Source: DATEDA01 sp963744255 (GTDB lineage Bacteria; Pseudomonadota; Gammaproteobacteria; Burkholderiales; SG8-39). Taken from it: 64,000 nt of DNA. The position numbers and the translations under genes were made by a program. The stretch covers positions 96,308-160,307 of the forward strand of contig CAVUSZ010000001.1 in assembly GCA_963744255.1 (NCBI GenBank). The letters are read 5' to 3'. The notes below the pieces were generated by a model, which saw nothing but the letters and a program-made list of their open reading frames with translations, made no database searches and was not told the origin of the DNA. This document shows, piece after piece, positions 16,089 to 26,068 of this stretch (its first letter is position 1; the number at the start of each line of letters is the position of its first letter).

Positions 16089-17501
16089 ATGCGGCGCCAA
16101 CGCAACGCCAAGATCGTCGCCACGCTGGGGCCGGCCAGCTCGGACTTCCAGACCGTCCGCGCGCTGTTCGACGCGGGCGCCGACGTCTTCCGGCTGAACT
16201 TCAGCCACGGCGCGCATGCCGACCACAAGGAACGCTTCGAGGTCATCCGGCGGATCGAGCGGGAGACCGGCCGGCCGATCGCGATTCTGCTCGACCTCCA
16301 GGGCCCGAAGCTGCGGGTGGGCACCTTTGCCGGCGGCAAGGTCGAGCTCGAGCCCGGCGCGCGGTTCCAGGTCGACCTGGATCCGGCGCCAGGCAACGCG
16401 GATCGCGTTCGACTGCCGCACCCCGAGATCTTCGCGGCGCTGAAAGACGGCGCCGACCTGCTGCTCGACGACGGGCGCATCCGGTTGCGCGTCGAGCAGC
16501 ATGGTGGCGACGCTGCCGTCACGCGCGTCATTGCCGGCGGCGCGCTCTCCGACCGCAAGGGCGTGAACGTCCCCGGCGTCATCCTCCCGCTGTCGGCGCT
16601 CACCGAGAAGGACCGCAAGGATCTCGAGTTCGGGCTGGAGCTCGGCGTCGACTGGGTCGCGCTCTCGTTCGTGCAGCGACCCGAGGACGTCGAGGAGATC
16701 CGCTCGCTCGCGAGGGGCCGCGCGGCGATCATGTGCAAGCTCGAGAAGCCGGCCGCGATCGAGCGCCTGGACGAGATCGTCGCCCTGTGCGACGGCGTGA
16801 TGGTCGCGCGCGGCGATCTCGGCGTGGAGCTGCCGGCCGAGCGCGTGCCGGCGATCCAGCGGCGCATCGTCCGCTTGTGCCGCGAGGCGGGTAAGCCGGT
16901 GATCGTCGCGACCCAGATGCTCGAGTCGATGGTCAGCGCACCAGTCCCCACGCGGGCGGAAGCGTCCGACGTCGCGACGGCGATCTACCACGGCGCCGAC
17001 GCGGTCATGTTGTCGGCGGAGTCGGCGTCGGGCAAATATCCGCTGGAAGCGGTGGCGATGATGGACCGCATCATCGCCGAGGTGGAGCGGGATCCGTATC
17101 ACCGCCAGCTGCTGGATGCGTCGCACACCCCGCCGCAACCCGTCGTGGCGGACGCGATCTGCGAAGCCATGCGCGGCGTGGCCCGCCTGCTCGAGGTCGC
17201 GGCGACCGTCACCTACACCAGCTCCGGCTACACGAGCCTGCGCGCCGCGCGCGAGCGGCCCGAGGCCCCGATCCTCGGCCTGACCCCGGACGTCCGCACC
17301 GCGCGACGCCTGGCGCTCGCGTGGGGCGTGCACCCGGTCCACGCGCCCGAGATCGCCGGTGACGCGGAAATGGTGGCAAGCGCGTGCACGCTCGCGCGCC
17401 GCGAAGGCTTCGCGAAGCCGGGCGACACGGTCGTGATCATCGCCGGTCTGCCGCTCGGGACCGCGGGTACCACGAACCTGCTCCGCATCGCGCAGGTCTG
17501 A
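16089..17501 (+). CDS. pyk: pyruvate kinase
   Basis: 470 residues, normal length for bacterial type. Converts phosphoenolpyruvate and ADP to pyruvate and ATP. Motifs in order: KIVATLGPASS at the N-terminus, RLNFSHGAHADH, LLDLQGPKLRVG, IMCKLEKPAAIE, the active-site signature DGVMVARGDLGVELPAERVP and TRAEASDVATAIYHGADAVMLSAESASGKYP. A B domain lies between residues ~70 and ~170 and a C-terminal domain follows. A GGAGGAGGAG site precedes the ATG. Starts 31 bases after gapN. Confidence 0.96.
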   Translation: MRRQRNAKIVATLGPASSDFQTVRALFDAGADVFRLNFSHGAHADHKERFEVIRRIERETGRPIAILLDLQGPKLRVGTFAGGKVELEPGARFQVDLDPAPGNADRVRLPHPEIFAALKDGADLLLDDGRIRLRVEQHGGDAAVTRVIAGGALSDRKGVNVPGVILPLSALTEKDRKDLEFGLELGVDWVALSFVQRPEDVEEIRSLARGRAAIMCKLEKPAAIERLDEIVALCDGVMVARGDLGVELPAERVPAIQRRIVRLCREAGKPVIVATQMLESMVSAPVPTRAEASDVATAIYHGADAVMLSAESASGKYPLEAVAMMDRIIAEVERDPYHRQLLDASHTPPQPVVADAICEAMRGVARLLEVAATVTYTSSGYTSLRAARERPEAPILGLTPDVRTARRLALAWGVHPVHAPEIAGDAEMVASACTLARREGFAKPGDTVVIIAGLPLGTAGTTNLLRIAQV

Positions 17502-17677
17502 TCGAGAGGATTGCGGATGCGAAGTTCAACGCCTGGGTCGAGAGCCGGACGCCGGCCGGGCGATGGGGCGATCCGGAAGAGCTTGCCGGTGCCGCCGTGT
17601 TCTTCGCGTCCGGCGCGTCCGATTACGTGACCGGGCAGGTGTTGTTCGTCGACGGCGGATTCACGGCGTCGGCGTAG
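17501..17677 (+). pseudogene. C-terminal remnant of a short-chain dehydrogenase (gluconate 5-dehydrogenase-like)
   Basis: The last ~58 codons of an SDR: FNAWVESRTPAGRWGDPEEL, then AGAAVFFASGASDYVTGQVL and FVDGG, which is the standard SDR C-terminus after the catalytic domain. The Rossmann motif and the Ser-Tyr-Lys triad are missing, and the sequence upstream is pyk, so the 5' part has been lost. SRTPAGRWG is typical of the gluconate 5-dehydrogenase/2-deoxygluconate dehydrogenase group, consistent with the sugar-acid context. It fills the gap between pyk and eno. Confidence 0.7.
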
Positions 17678-17695
17678 GAATCCTACAGGTGAGAC

Positions 17696-18979
<1,284 letters not shown>

Positions 18980-19026
18980 GGATCGTTTGACGCGCTTCGC
19001 GCCCGCCAATGAAGTAGAGGTCGCCG

Positions 19027-20922
19027 ATGCCAGCCCATCCCGTCCTGACCAGAGTGACCGACCGCGTCCGCGCGCGCAGCCGCGAGACGCGCGCGACCTA
19101 CCTGTCGTACGTCGACCGGGCGAAGCATGCGAGCCCGGCGCGCGGCAAGCTCTCCTGCACCAACTTCGCTCACGGGTTCGCGGCGTTCGAGCCGCGGGAC
19201 AAGCTGGTGCTGCGCGAGCTCCGCCGGCCGAACATCGCCATCGTCTCGTCGTACAACGACATGCTGTCGGCGCACCAGCCGCTGGAGCGATTCCCGGCGC
19301 TCATCAAGCGCGCGGCGCGAGAGGCGGGTGCGGTCGCACAGTTCGCCGGCGGAGTGCCGGCGATGTGCGATGGCGTCACGCAGGGCGAGCCCGGCATGGA
19401 GCTGTCGCTCTTCAGTCGCGACGTCATCGCGATGGCGACCGCCGTGGCCCTCTCGCACAACATGTTCGACGCCGTCCTGTGCCTCGGGATCTGCGACAAG
19501 ATCGTGCCGGGCCTCCTGATCGGCGCGCTCAAGTTCGGCCACCTCCCGGCGATCTTCGTCCCGGGCGGCCCGATGACCTCGGGGCTCCCCAACGAGGAGA
19601 AGGCGAAGACGCGCCAGCTCTTCGCCCAGGGCAAGATCGGCCGCGACGCGTTGCTCGAGACCGAGGCGAAGTCGTATCACGGCCCGGGCACCTGCACGTT
19701 CTACGGCACCGCGAACAGCAACCAGATGCTGATGGAGGTGATGGGTCTCCATCTGCCCGGCTCGGCGTTCGTCAATCCCAACACGCCCCTGCGCGACGCG
19801 CTCACCGAGGCCGCCGCGAGGCAGGTCCTCGAGATCACCGCGCTCGGCGACCGGTACGCGCCCCTCGGCAGGGTCGTGGACGAGCGCGCGATCGTCAACG
19901 GAATCGTCGGACTGCTCGCGACCGGCGGATCGACCAACCACACGCTCCACCTCGTCGCGATGGCGCACGCAGCGGGAGTGATCATCAACTGGGACGACTT
20001 CAGCGAGCTCTCTCCCGTCGTGCCGCTGCTCGCCAAGATCTATCCGAACGGCAAGGCGGACGTGAATCATTTCCATGCCGCCGGCGGCATGGGCTTCCTG
20101 ATCGGCGAGCTGCTCGATGCGGGCCTTCTGCATGCCGACGTTCTCACCGTCGCCGGCGCGGGCGGGCTTGCCCGCTATCGGGACGAGCCGTACCTCGACG
20201 GCGGACGGCTGGCGTGGCGGCCGGCCCCGAAGCACAGCCATGACACTGCGGTCCTGCGCCCGATGTCGGAGCCGTTCAGCCCCGACGGCGGCCTCAAGGT
20301 TCTCGCCGGCAACCTCGGGCGCGCCGTGATCAAGGCGTCCGCCGTCAAACCGGAGCACCGGATCGTGGAAGCGCCCGCCATCGTCTTCAACAACCAGGAA
20401 GACGTCATGGCGGCCTTCAAGCGCGGCGAGCTGAAGCGCGATTTCGTCGGCGTGGTGCGGTACCAGGGGCCGCGGGCGAACGGGATGCCCGAGCTGCACA
20501 AGCTGACGCCGCTGCTCGGGGTGCTGCAGGACGAGGGCTACAAGGTGGCGCTGGTCACGGACGGCCGCATGTCGGGTGCTTCCGGCAAGGTGCCCGCCGC
20601 GATCCACGTCACGCCGGAGTGTCTCGCCGGCGGGCCGCTCGGCAAGATCCGCACCGGCGACGTGATCCGGCTCGATGCGGTCGCGGGCGTCCTCGAGGCG
20701 CTCGTGTCCGACGAGGAGCTGCGCCGGCGAGTTGCCGAACCGGTCGATCTCGACGAATACCAGTTCGGGCTCGGGCGGGAGCTGTTCGAGGTGTTCCGCG
20801 CCAACGCCGCCGGCGCCGAGCAGGGCGCCGTCACTTACGTACTGCCGCACAAGCTGCCGGGGGCCGCGCCGCCGCACGAGCGCGTCCACGACAACTTCGT
20901 GTTTGCCGAGAAGGTGGGTTGA
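19027..20922 (+). CDS. edd: phosphogluconate dehydratase
   Basis: 631 residues. Dehydrates 6-phosphogluconate to KDPG, the first committed Entner-Doudoroff step, using an oxygen-sensitive iron-sulfur cluster. The IlvD/Edd family motifs are SYNDMLSAHQPLE, GGVPAMCDGVTQGEPGMELS, CLGICDKIVPG and GPGTCTFYGTANSNQMLMEV; these contain the conserved cluster cysteines. The extra length relative to IlvD and the YNDMLSAHQP wording mark it as Edd. Its TGA overlaps the eda ATG by one base. Confidence 0.95.
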   Translation: MPAHPVLTRVTDRVRARSRETRATYLSYVDRAKHASPARGKLSCTNFAHGFAAFEPRDKLVLRELRRPNIAIVSSYNDMLSAHQPLERFPALIKRAAREAGAVAQFAGGVPAMCDGVTQGEPGMELSLFSRDVIAMATAVALSHNMFDAVLCLGICDKIVPGLLIGALKFGHLPAIFVPGGPMTSGLPNEEKAKTRQLFAQGKIGRDALLETEAKSYHGPGTCTFYGTANSNQMLMEVMGLHLPGSAFVNPNTPLRDALTEAAARQVLEITALGDRYAPLGRVVDERAIVNGIVGLLATGGSTNHTLHLVAMAHAAGVIINWDDFSELSPVVPLLAKIYPNGKADVNHFHAAGGMGFLIGELLDAGLLHADVLTVAGAGGLARYRDEPYLDGGRLAWRPAPKHSHDTAVLRPMSEPFSPDGGLKVLAGNLGRAVIKASAVKPEHRIVEAPAIVFNNQEDVMAAFKRGELKRDFVGVVRYQGPRANGMPELHKLTPLLGVLQDEGYKVALVTDGRMSGASGKVPAAIHVTPECLAGGPLGKIRTGDVIRLDAVAGVLEALVSDEELRRRVAEPVDLDEYQFGLGRELFEVFRANAAGAEQGAVTYVLPHKLPGAAPPHERVHDNFVFAEKVG

Positions 20923-21554
20923 TGGACGCGTTAGCGGTCATGCGTACGGGCCCGGTCATCCCGGTCATCGTCATCGGCGATCTTGCGCAGGCGGTCCCGC
21001 TTGCCAAGGCGCTGGTCGCAGGCGGGGTGCGGGTGCTGGAGGTCACGCTGCGAACGGCGGCCGGACTCGACGCGATCAAGGCGATCGCGCGGGACGTGCC
21101 CGACGCGATCGTGGGCGTCGGCACCGTGACCGCACCCGAAGACTTCGCCGAGGCGCGCGCGGCCGGCGCCAGGTTCGCGGTCAGCCCCGGGTTGACTCCG
21201 GTGCTCGCGGACGCCGCGCGCCAGAGCGGCCTCGCGTGCCTGCCGGGGGTGATGACGCCTTCGGACGTCATCGCCGCGCGCGCTGCCGGGTTCCGCCAGC
21301 TGAAGCTCTTCCCGGCGCAGCAGGCCGGCGGCCTCGGGATGCTGCGGGCGATGCACGGACCGTTTCCCGACGTCGTCTTCTGTCCGACCGGCGGCGTCAC
21401 GGAAGAGACCGCGCCGGAATTCCTGTCCCTCCCCAACGTGGCGTGCGTCGGCGGCTCGTGGTTGACGCCGAAGTCCGCGATCGACGCGGGCGACTGGGGC
21501 CAAGTGACCCGTCTCGCCGCGCGGGCGGCCGCGCTGCGCGGCAGCGCGAGATAA
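20922..21554 (+). CDS. eda: KDPG aldolase (2-dehydro-3-deoxy-phosphogluconate aldolase)
   Basis: 210 residues. Splits KDPG into pyruvate and glyceraldehyde-3-phosphate. Class I aldolase: VIPVIVIGDLAQAVPLAKAL, EVTLRTAAGLDAI (catalytic glutamate), GVGTVTAPEDF, SPGLTP and the Schiff-base lysine in QLKLFPAQQAGG. Start overlaps the edd stop (TGATG), so it is translationally coupled to edd. The pyruvate and GAP products feed PDH and GapN encoded in the same region. Confidence 0.95.
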   Translation: MDALAVMRTGPVIPVIVIGDLAQAVPLAKALVAGGVRVLEVTLRTAAGLDAIKAIARDVPDAIVGVGTVTAPEDFAEARAAGARFAVSPGLTPVLADAARQSGLACLPGVMTPSDVIAARAAGFRQLKLFPAQQAGGLGMLRAMHGPFPDVVFCPTGGVTEETAPEFLSLPNVACVGGSWLTPKSAIDAGDWGQVTRLAARAAALRGSAR

Positions 21555-21568
21555 CCCGGAGGGCGCAC

Positions 21569-22318
21569 ATGTACAAGGTTGTCCTGCTGCGACACGGCGA
21601 ATCGGTGTGGAACCAGGAGAACCGGTTCACCGGCTGGACCGACGTCGATCTCACGGACAAGGGCCGCGCCGAGGCGAAGACGGCCGCCGACCTGCTGCGC
21701 GCGAACGGCTTCGCGTTCGACATCGCGTTCACCTCCGTGCTGACGCGCGCCATCCGCACGCTGTGGATCGTGCTCGACGGGCTCGAGCGCATGTGGATCC
21801 CGGTGCATCACTCGTGGCGCCTGAACGAGCGTCACTACGGCGCGCTGCAGGGTCTCAACAAGGCGGAGATGGCGACCAAGTTCGGCGACCAGCAGGTGCT
21901 CATCTGGCGCCGCTCGTACGACACCCCGCCGCCGGCGCTCGAGCTGGGCGATTCCCGGCTCGAGATGAACGACCCGCGCTACGCCGACATCCCGCGCGAG
22001 GAATTCCCGCGCACCGAGTGCCTCAAGGACACGGTCGCGCGCTTTCTGCCGCACTGGCACGAGGTGATCGCGCCCACGGTCCGCACCGGCAAGAGCGTGA
22101 TCATCGCCGCGCACGGCAACAGCCTGCGGGCGCTGGTCAAGTATCTCGACAACGTGTCCGATCAGGACATCGTCGGTCTCAACATCCCGACCGGCCAGCC
22201 CCTCGTCTACGAGCTGGACGGCGAGCTCAAGCCGCTGAAGCACTACTACCTCGGCGACGAGGCCACGATCCGCGCGGCGATGGCGGCGGTGGCCAACCAG
22301 GGCAAGTCGGCGAGATAG
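21569..22318 (+). CDS. gpmA: 2,3-bisphosphoglycerate-dependent phosphoglycerate mutase
   Basis: 249 residues. Interconverts 3- and 2-phosphoglycerate, linking GapN to enolase. Contains the phosphohistidine motif LLRHGESVWNQENRFTGW near the N-terminus, LNERHYGALQGLNKAE, and the second catalytic histidine in IIAAHGNSLRALVKYLD. One small deviation: AIRTLWIVL stands where many homologues have AIRTLW plus a VLD tail, which is normal. GGAGG at 21558-21562 supports the ATG. 14 bases after eda, so probably in the same operon. Confidence 0.95.
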   Translation: MYKVVLLRHGESVWNQENRFTGWTDVDLTDKGRAEAKTAADLLRANGFAFDIAFTSVLTRAIRTLWIVLDGLERMWIPVHHSWRLNERHYGALQGLNKAEMATKFGDQQVLIWRRSYDTPPPALELGDSRLEMNDPRYADIPREEFPRTECLKDTVARFLPHWHEVIAPTVRTGKSVIIAAHGNSLRALVKYLDNVSDQDIVGLNIPTGQPLVYELDGELKPLKHYYLGDEATIRAAMAAVANQGKSAR

Positions 22319-22402
22319 GCGCATCAGCAACCCGTCAGCGTCGCCGGCGGTACCGTCGTCGATCCGTTCGATGCCGCGTTGACCAGGCACGGAGCCAAGC
22401 CC

Positions 22403-23341
22403 ATGAAACCCGTCGTCCTCTCGGTCGCACACCTCCCGGACTTCCTCACCCAGCGCCTGCGCGAGGCGTTCGATTTCCGCGACCGGATCCACGAGCTGGA
22501 TCCGGTGGCGTTCGAGACGATCGCTCCCCGGGTCCGCGGCATCGTCGCGAGCGGCGAGGCACGCGTGACCCGGGAGCTCCTGGCGCGCCTGCCGGCGGCC
22601 GAGATCATCGCCGTGTTCGGCGTCGGGTATGACGGCATCGATCTCGACGCGACGCGCGACCGCCGCGTCACCGTCACGAACACGCCCGACGTGCTGACGG
22701 ACGACGTGGCGGACCTCGCGATGGGGCTCATTCTGGCGGTGTCGCGCGAGCTGCTGCCCGCCGATGCCCATCTCCGCAGCGGGCGCTGGGTGGACGGAGC
22801 GTATCGACTGACGCGCAAGGTGAGCGGCGCCCGCATCGGGATCTTCGGCCTGGGCAGGATCGGCCGCGCCATCGCCCGGCGCGCCGAAGGCTTCGGCATG
22901 CGCATCGCCTACACCGACCGGAGCGAGATCGCGGGCGTGAAGCACACCTTCTTCCCGACGGCGCTGGAGATGGCGGGGCAGGTGGACTTCTTCGTCGTCA
23001 GCGCCTATGGCGGGCCTGCCACGCGCGGCCTCGTCAACGCCGAGGTGCTGAACGCGCTCGGCCCCGACGGCATCCTGATCAACATCGCGCGCGGCACGGT
23101 GGTCGACGAGCCGGCGCTGGTCGCCGCGCTCAGGGGAGGACGGATCCGCGGCGCGGGGCTGGACGTGTTCGCGGACGAACCGAACGTTCCGCACGAACTG
23201 CTGACGATGGACAACGTGGTCCTCACACCGCACGTCGCCAGCGGCACGCTCCAGACACGCCAGGCGATGGCTGATCTCGCCTACGCCAACCTGGAGGCGC
23301 ACTTCGCGGGCAAGCCGGTGCCCACGCCGATCCCGCGCTGA
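22403..23341 (+). CDS. D-isomer-specific 2-hydroxyacid dehydrogenase
   Basis: 312 residues. NAD(P)-binding Rossmann motif ARIGIFGLGRIGRAIARRAEG, catalytic Arg in NIARGTVVDEPALV, Glu in DVFADEPNVP and His in LTPHVASG: the complete family set. The short N-terminal domain (VFGVGYDGIDLDA) is like glyoxylate/hydroxypyruvate and 2-ketogluconate reductases. In this cluster a 2-ketogluconate reductase role, returning 2-ketogluconate to gluconate for the gluconokinase, is attractive but unproven. ATG at 22403 chosen over an upstream TTG; GGAG lies just upstream. Confidence 0.88.
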   Translation: MKPVVLSVAHLPDFLTQRLREAFDFRDRIHELDPVAFETIAPRVRGIVASGEARVTRELLARLPAAEIIAVFGVGYDGIDLDATRDRRVTVTNTPDVLTDDVADLAMGLILAVSRELLPADAHLRSGRWVDGAYRLTRKVSGARIGIFGLGRIGRAIARRAEGFGMRIAYTDRSEIAGVKHTFFPTALEMAGQVDFFVVSAYGGPATRGLVNAEVLNALGPDGILINIARGTVVDEPALVAALRGGRIRGAGLDVFADEPNVPHELLTMDNVVLTPHVASGTLQTRQAMADLAYANLEAHFAGKPVPTPIPR

Positions 23342-23379
23342 AAGATCCGGTCAAGCTCGAACACAAAGGAGGAACGTTC

Positions 23380-24405
23380 ATGTCCAAGCCAGCCCCGAGG
23401 AACTCCATCGTGTCCGCTGCGCTCGCGGCGACGCTCCTGGCGGCGGCGTCGGCCGGTGCCCAGGACATCAAGGACCGCAGCATCAAGATGCCGATCGTCA
23501 ACGCCATCGATCATCCGCAGGGGATCGGCGCGAGCAAGTTCGCCGAGCTGGTCGCGCAGAAGAGCGGGGGCAAGATGAAGGTGAAGGTCTACCCGGGCGG
23601 GACGCTCGGCGGCGAGCAGCAGGTCGCCTCCGCCATGCAGGGCGGCACGATCGAGGTGTCGATGATGGCGCCCGCCCAGCTGGTGGGCAACTTCAAGGAG
23701 TTCCTCGTGCTCGACCTCCCGTTCGCCTTCGCCAACGAGCGCGAGGCCGATCTCGTGCTCGACGGCCCGTTCGGGAAGAAGCTGCTCGAGGTGATGCCCG
23801 CCAAGGGCCTGGTCGGCCTCGCCTACATGGAGCAGGGCTACCGGAGCATCAGCAACAGCAAGCGGCCGATCAACAAGCTGGAGGACATCCAGGGTCTGAA
23901 GATCCGCACCATCCAGAACCCGCTCTACGTCGACATGCTCAACACGCTGGGCGCGAACGCGGTGCCGATGCCGTTCACCGAGCTGTATACCGCGCTCGAC
24001 ACCAAGACGGTCGACGGGCAGGAGAACCCGTACGCGACCCTCGAGGCGTCGAAGTTCTACGAGGTGCAGAAGTACATGAGCGCCACGAAGCACATCTACA
24101 ACCCGCAGCTCCTGCTCGTCGGCAAGAAGTTCTGGGACACGCTGTCGCCGGCCGAGAAGAAGGTCCTCCAGGATGCGGCGAACGAGTCGCGCGACTACCA
24201 GCGCAAGATCGCGCGGGAGATGAGCGACAAGTCGCGCCAGTTCCTGGTCAAGAGCGGGATGCAGATCAACGACATCTCGCCGCAGGAGATCGCCCGCATG
24301 CGCGACAAGGTCAAGCCGGTAGTCGACAAGTACTCCGGCCAGATCGGCGAGCCGCTGGTCAAGGAGTTCTACGCCGAGCTCGACAAGGCGCGCAAGCAGA
24401 AGTAG
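23380..24405 (+). CDS. TRAP transporter solute-binding protein, DctP family (copy 1)
   Basis: 341 residues with a signal peptide (residues 1-27, ending SAGAQ). The DctP family core is present: HPQGIGASKFAELVAQKSGG, KVYPGGTLGGEQQVASAMQG, GLKIRTIQNPLYVDML, the binding arginine region and AVPMPFTELYTALDTKTVDG. TRAP receptors deliver carboxylates or sugar acids to a DctQ/DctM membrane pair, which is not in this window. GGAGG precedes the ATG. Clear paralogue of the receptor at 26069. Placement next to the gluconokinase suggests gluconate or another sugar acid as ligand. Confidence 0.92.
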   Translation: MSKPAPRNSIVSAALAATLLAAASAGAQDIKDRSIKMPIVNAIDHPQGIGASKFAELVAQKSGGKMKVKVYPGGTLGGEQQVASAMQGGTIEVSMMAPAQLVGNFKEFLVLDLPFAFANEREADLVLDGPFGKKLLEVMPAKGLVGLAYMEQGYRSISNSKRPINKLEDIQGLKIRTIQNPLYVDMLNTLGANAVPMPFTELYTALDTKTVDGQENPYATLEASKFYEVQKYMSATKHIYNPQLLLVGKKFWDTLSPAEKKVLQDAANESRDYQRKIAREMSDKSRQFLVKSGMQINDISPQEIARMRDKVKPVVDKYSGQIGEPLVKEFYAELDKARKQK

Positions 24406-24468
24406 CGGTGGCGGCGCGAGCCACGAGCCATGCCCGGCGGCGTGCCCATGACCGAGGATAGGCGCGGA

Positions 24469-26007
24469 ATGAGCGGCGCGAAGCCCGCGCGGTGCGTCAT
24501 CGGCGTGGACATCGGCACGACCAGCACGAAGGCGGTGCTCTACGACGCCAGCGGGGCGATCGTCGGGCAGCACGGCGTCGAGTACCCGCTCGCGACGCCG
24601 GCGCCGGGCGCCGCCGAGCAGAATCCCGACCAGATCCTGCGCGCGGTCATCGAGGCGATCGCGGCCGTGGCTGGCCGGGTGGATCCCGCGCGCATCGCCT
24701 GCGTGAGCTTCAGCGCGGCGATGCACAGCGTGATCGCCGTCGATGCGGCCGGAGAGCCCCTCAGTCCCTGCATCACCTGGGCGGACACGCGGAGCGCGGC
24801 CTGGGCCGATCGCCTCAGGCGCGAAGGCGGCGACGAGATCTACCGGCGCACCGGCACGCCGATCCATCCGATGTCGCCGCTCGCGAAGCTCGCGTGGCTG
24901 CGGGATACGCAGCCCGAGCTCTTCGCGCGCGCGGCGCGGTTCGTCTCGGTCAAGGAGTACGTCTTCAACCGCTTCTTCAAGCGCTTCGTCGTCGACCACT
25001 CGATCGCCTCGGCCACGGGGCTCTTCGACATCGCGAAGCTCGACTGGGACCCCCAGGCGCTCGCCGCGGCCGGCATCACGCGCGAGCGGCTGTCGGCGCC
25101 GGTGCCGACCTCCCACACGATCGAGGGCCTCGACCCGGAGATCGCGCGGCGCACGCGGCTCGCTCCGGGCACGCCGTTCGTGGTCGGCGCGAACGACGGC
25201 GCGCTCGCGAACCTCGGCGTGAACGCCATACGGCCCGGCGTCGTCGCGGTGACGATCGGCACGAGCGGTGCGATCCGGACCGTCGTCGACCGGCCGGTGC
25301 TGGATCCCGGCGGGCGCTTGTTCTGCTACGTACTCGCGCCCGGGCTCTGGGTCATGGGCGGCCCGGTCAACAGCGGCGGCATGATCCTGCGCTGGCTGCG
25401 CGACGAGTTCGCCGCCGCGGAGGTCGAGACGGCCAAGCGGCTGGGCCTCGACCCGTACGACGTCCTGACCCAGATCGCCGAACGGGTTGCTCCCGGATCC
25501 GGCGGCCTGCTGTTCCATCCCTATCTCGCGGGCGAGCGAGCGCCGCTCTGGAATGCGGATGCACGGGGGTCGTTCTTCGGGCTGGCGCTCCATCACCGCA
25601 AGGAGCACATGATTCGCGCGGTGCTGGAAGGGGTGGTCTTCAATCTGCTCGCCGTGCTGCGGATCATCGAGGAGACGGGTGTGCGGACGGGACAGGTGCT
25701 CGCCTCCGGCGGGTTCACGCGCTCGCGGCTGTGGCGACAGATCATGGCCGACGTCTTCAACCGCGAGGTCGTCGTCGCGAGCGCCCGGGAAAGCTCGTGC
25801 ATGGGAGCCGCGGTGCTGGGGCTGCACGCGATCGGCGCCATTCCGTCGCTCGATGCGGTCGCCGGCATGCTCGGCGAGACCGAAAGCTGCCTCCCGCAGC
25901 CGGGCAACGTCGAGCGGTACGGGCGGCTCGCCGACATCTTCGTGCGACTGCCCGGCCTGCTCCACGGCGCCTATCGCGAGATAGCGGAGTACCAGCGCGC
26001 CATGTAG
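24469..26007 (+). CDS. gntK: gluconokinase, FGGY carbohydrate kinase family
   Basis: About 512 residues. FGGY fold: N-terminal phosphate-binding IGVDIGTTSTKAVLYD, FSAAMHSVIAVD, ITWADTRSAAWAD (substrate Asp-Thr-Arg), VGANDGALANLGVN, TIGTSGAIR, FHPYLAGERAPLWN and C-terminal ASGGFTRSRLWRQIMADV plus ESSCMGAAVLG. The MHSV and WADTRS wording is characteristic of gluconokinases of this family rather than xylulokinases. Makes 6-phosphogluconate for Edd. Upstream in-frame ATGs at 24430 and 24448 are possible; 24469 places the first motif at the usual distance. Flanked by two TRAP receptor genes. Confidence 0.88.
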   Translation: MSGAKPARCVIGVDIGTTSTKAVLYDASGAIVGQHGVEYPLATPAPGAAEQNPDQILRAVIEAIAAVAGRVDPARIACVSFSAAMHSVIAVDAAGEPLSPCITWADTRSAAWADRLRREGGDEIYRRTGTPIHPMSPLAKLAWLRDTQPELFARAARFVSVKEYVFNRFFKRFVVDHSIASATGLFDIAKLDWDPQALAAAGITRERLSAPVPTSHTIEGLDPEIARRTRLAPGTPFVVGANDGALANLGVNAIRPGVVAVTIGTSGAIRTVVDRPVLDPGGRLFCYVLAPGLWVMGGPVNSGGMILRWLRDEFAAAEVETAKRLGLDPYDVLTQIAERVAPGSGGLLFHPYLAGERAPLWNADARGSFFGLALHHRKEHMIRAVLEGVVFNLLAVLRIIEETGVRTGQVLASGGFTRSRLWRQIMADVFNREVVVASARESSCMGAAVLGLHAIGAIPSLDAVAGMLGETESCLPQPGNVERYGRLADIFVRLPGLLHGAYREIAEYQRAM

Positions 26008-26068
26008 CCCAGTTGGTTTGCAGGGTGAAGCGACGTTCTCGAACAACGACCATCGAAGGAGGAGTCAA

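Noticed and set aside
14120..16951. A 943-codon minus-strand frame over gapN and pyk
   Set aside because: No recognisable domain and entirely antisense to two conserved enzymes.
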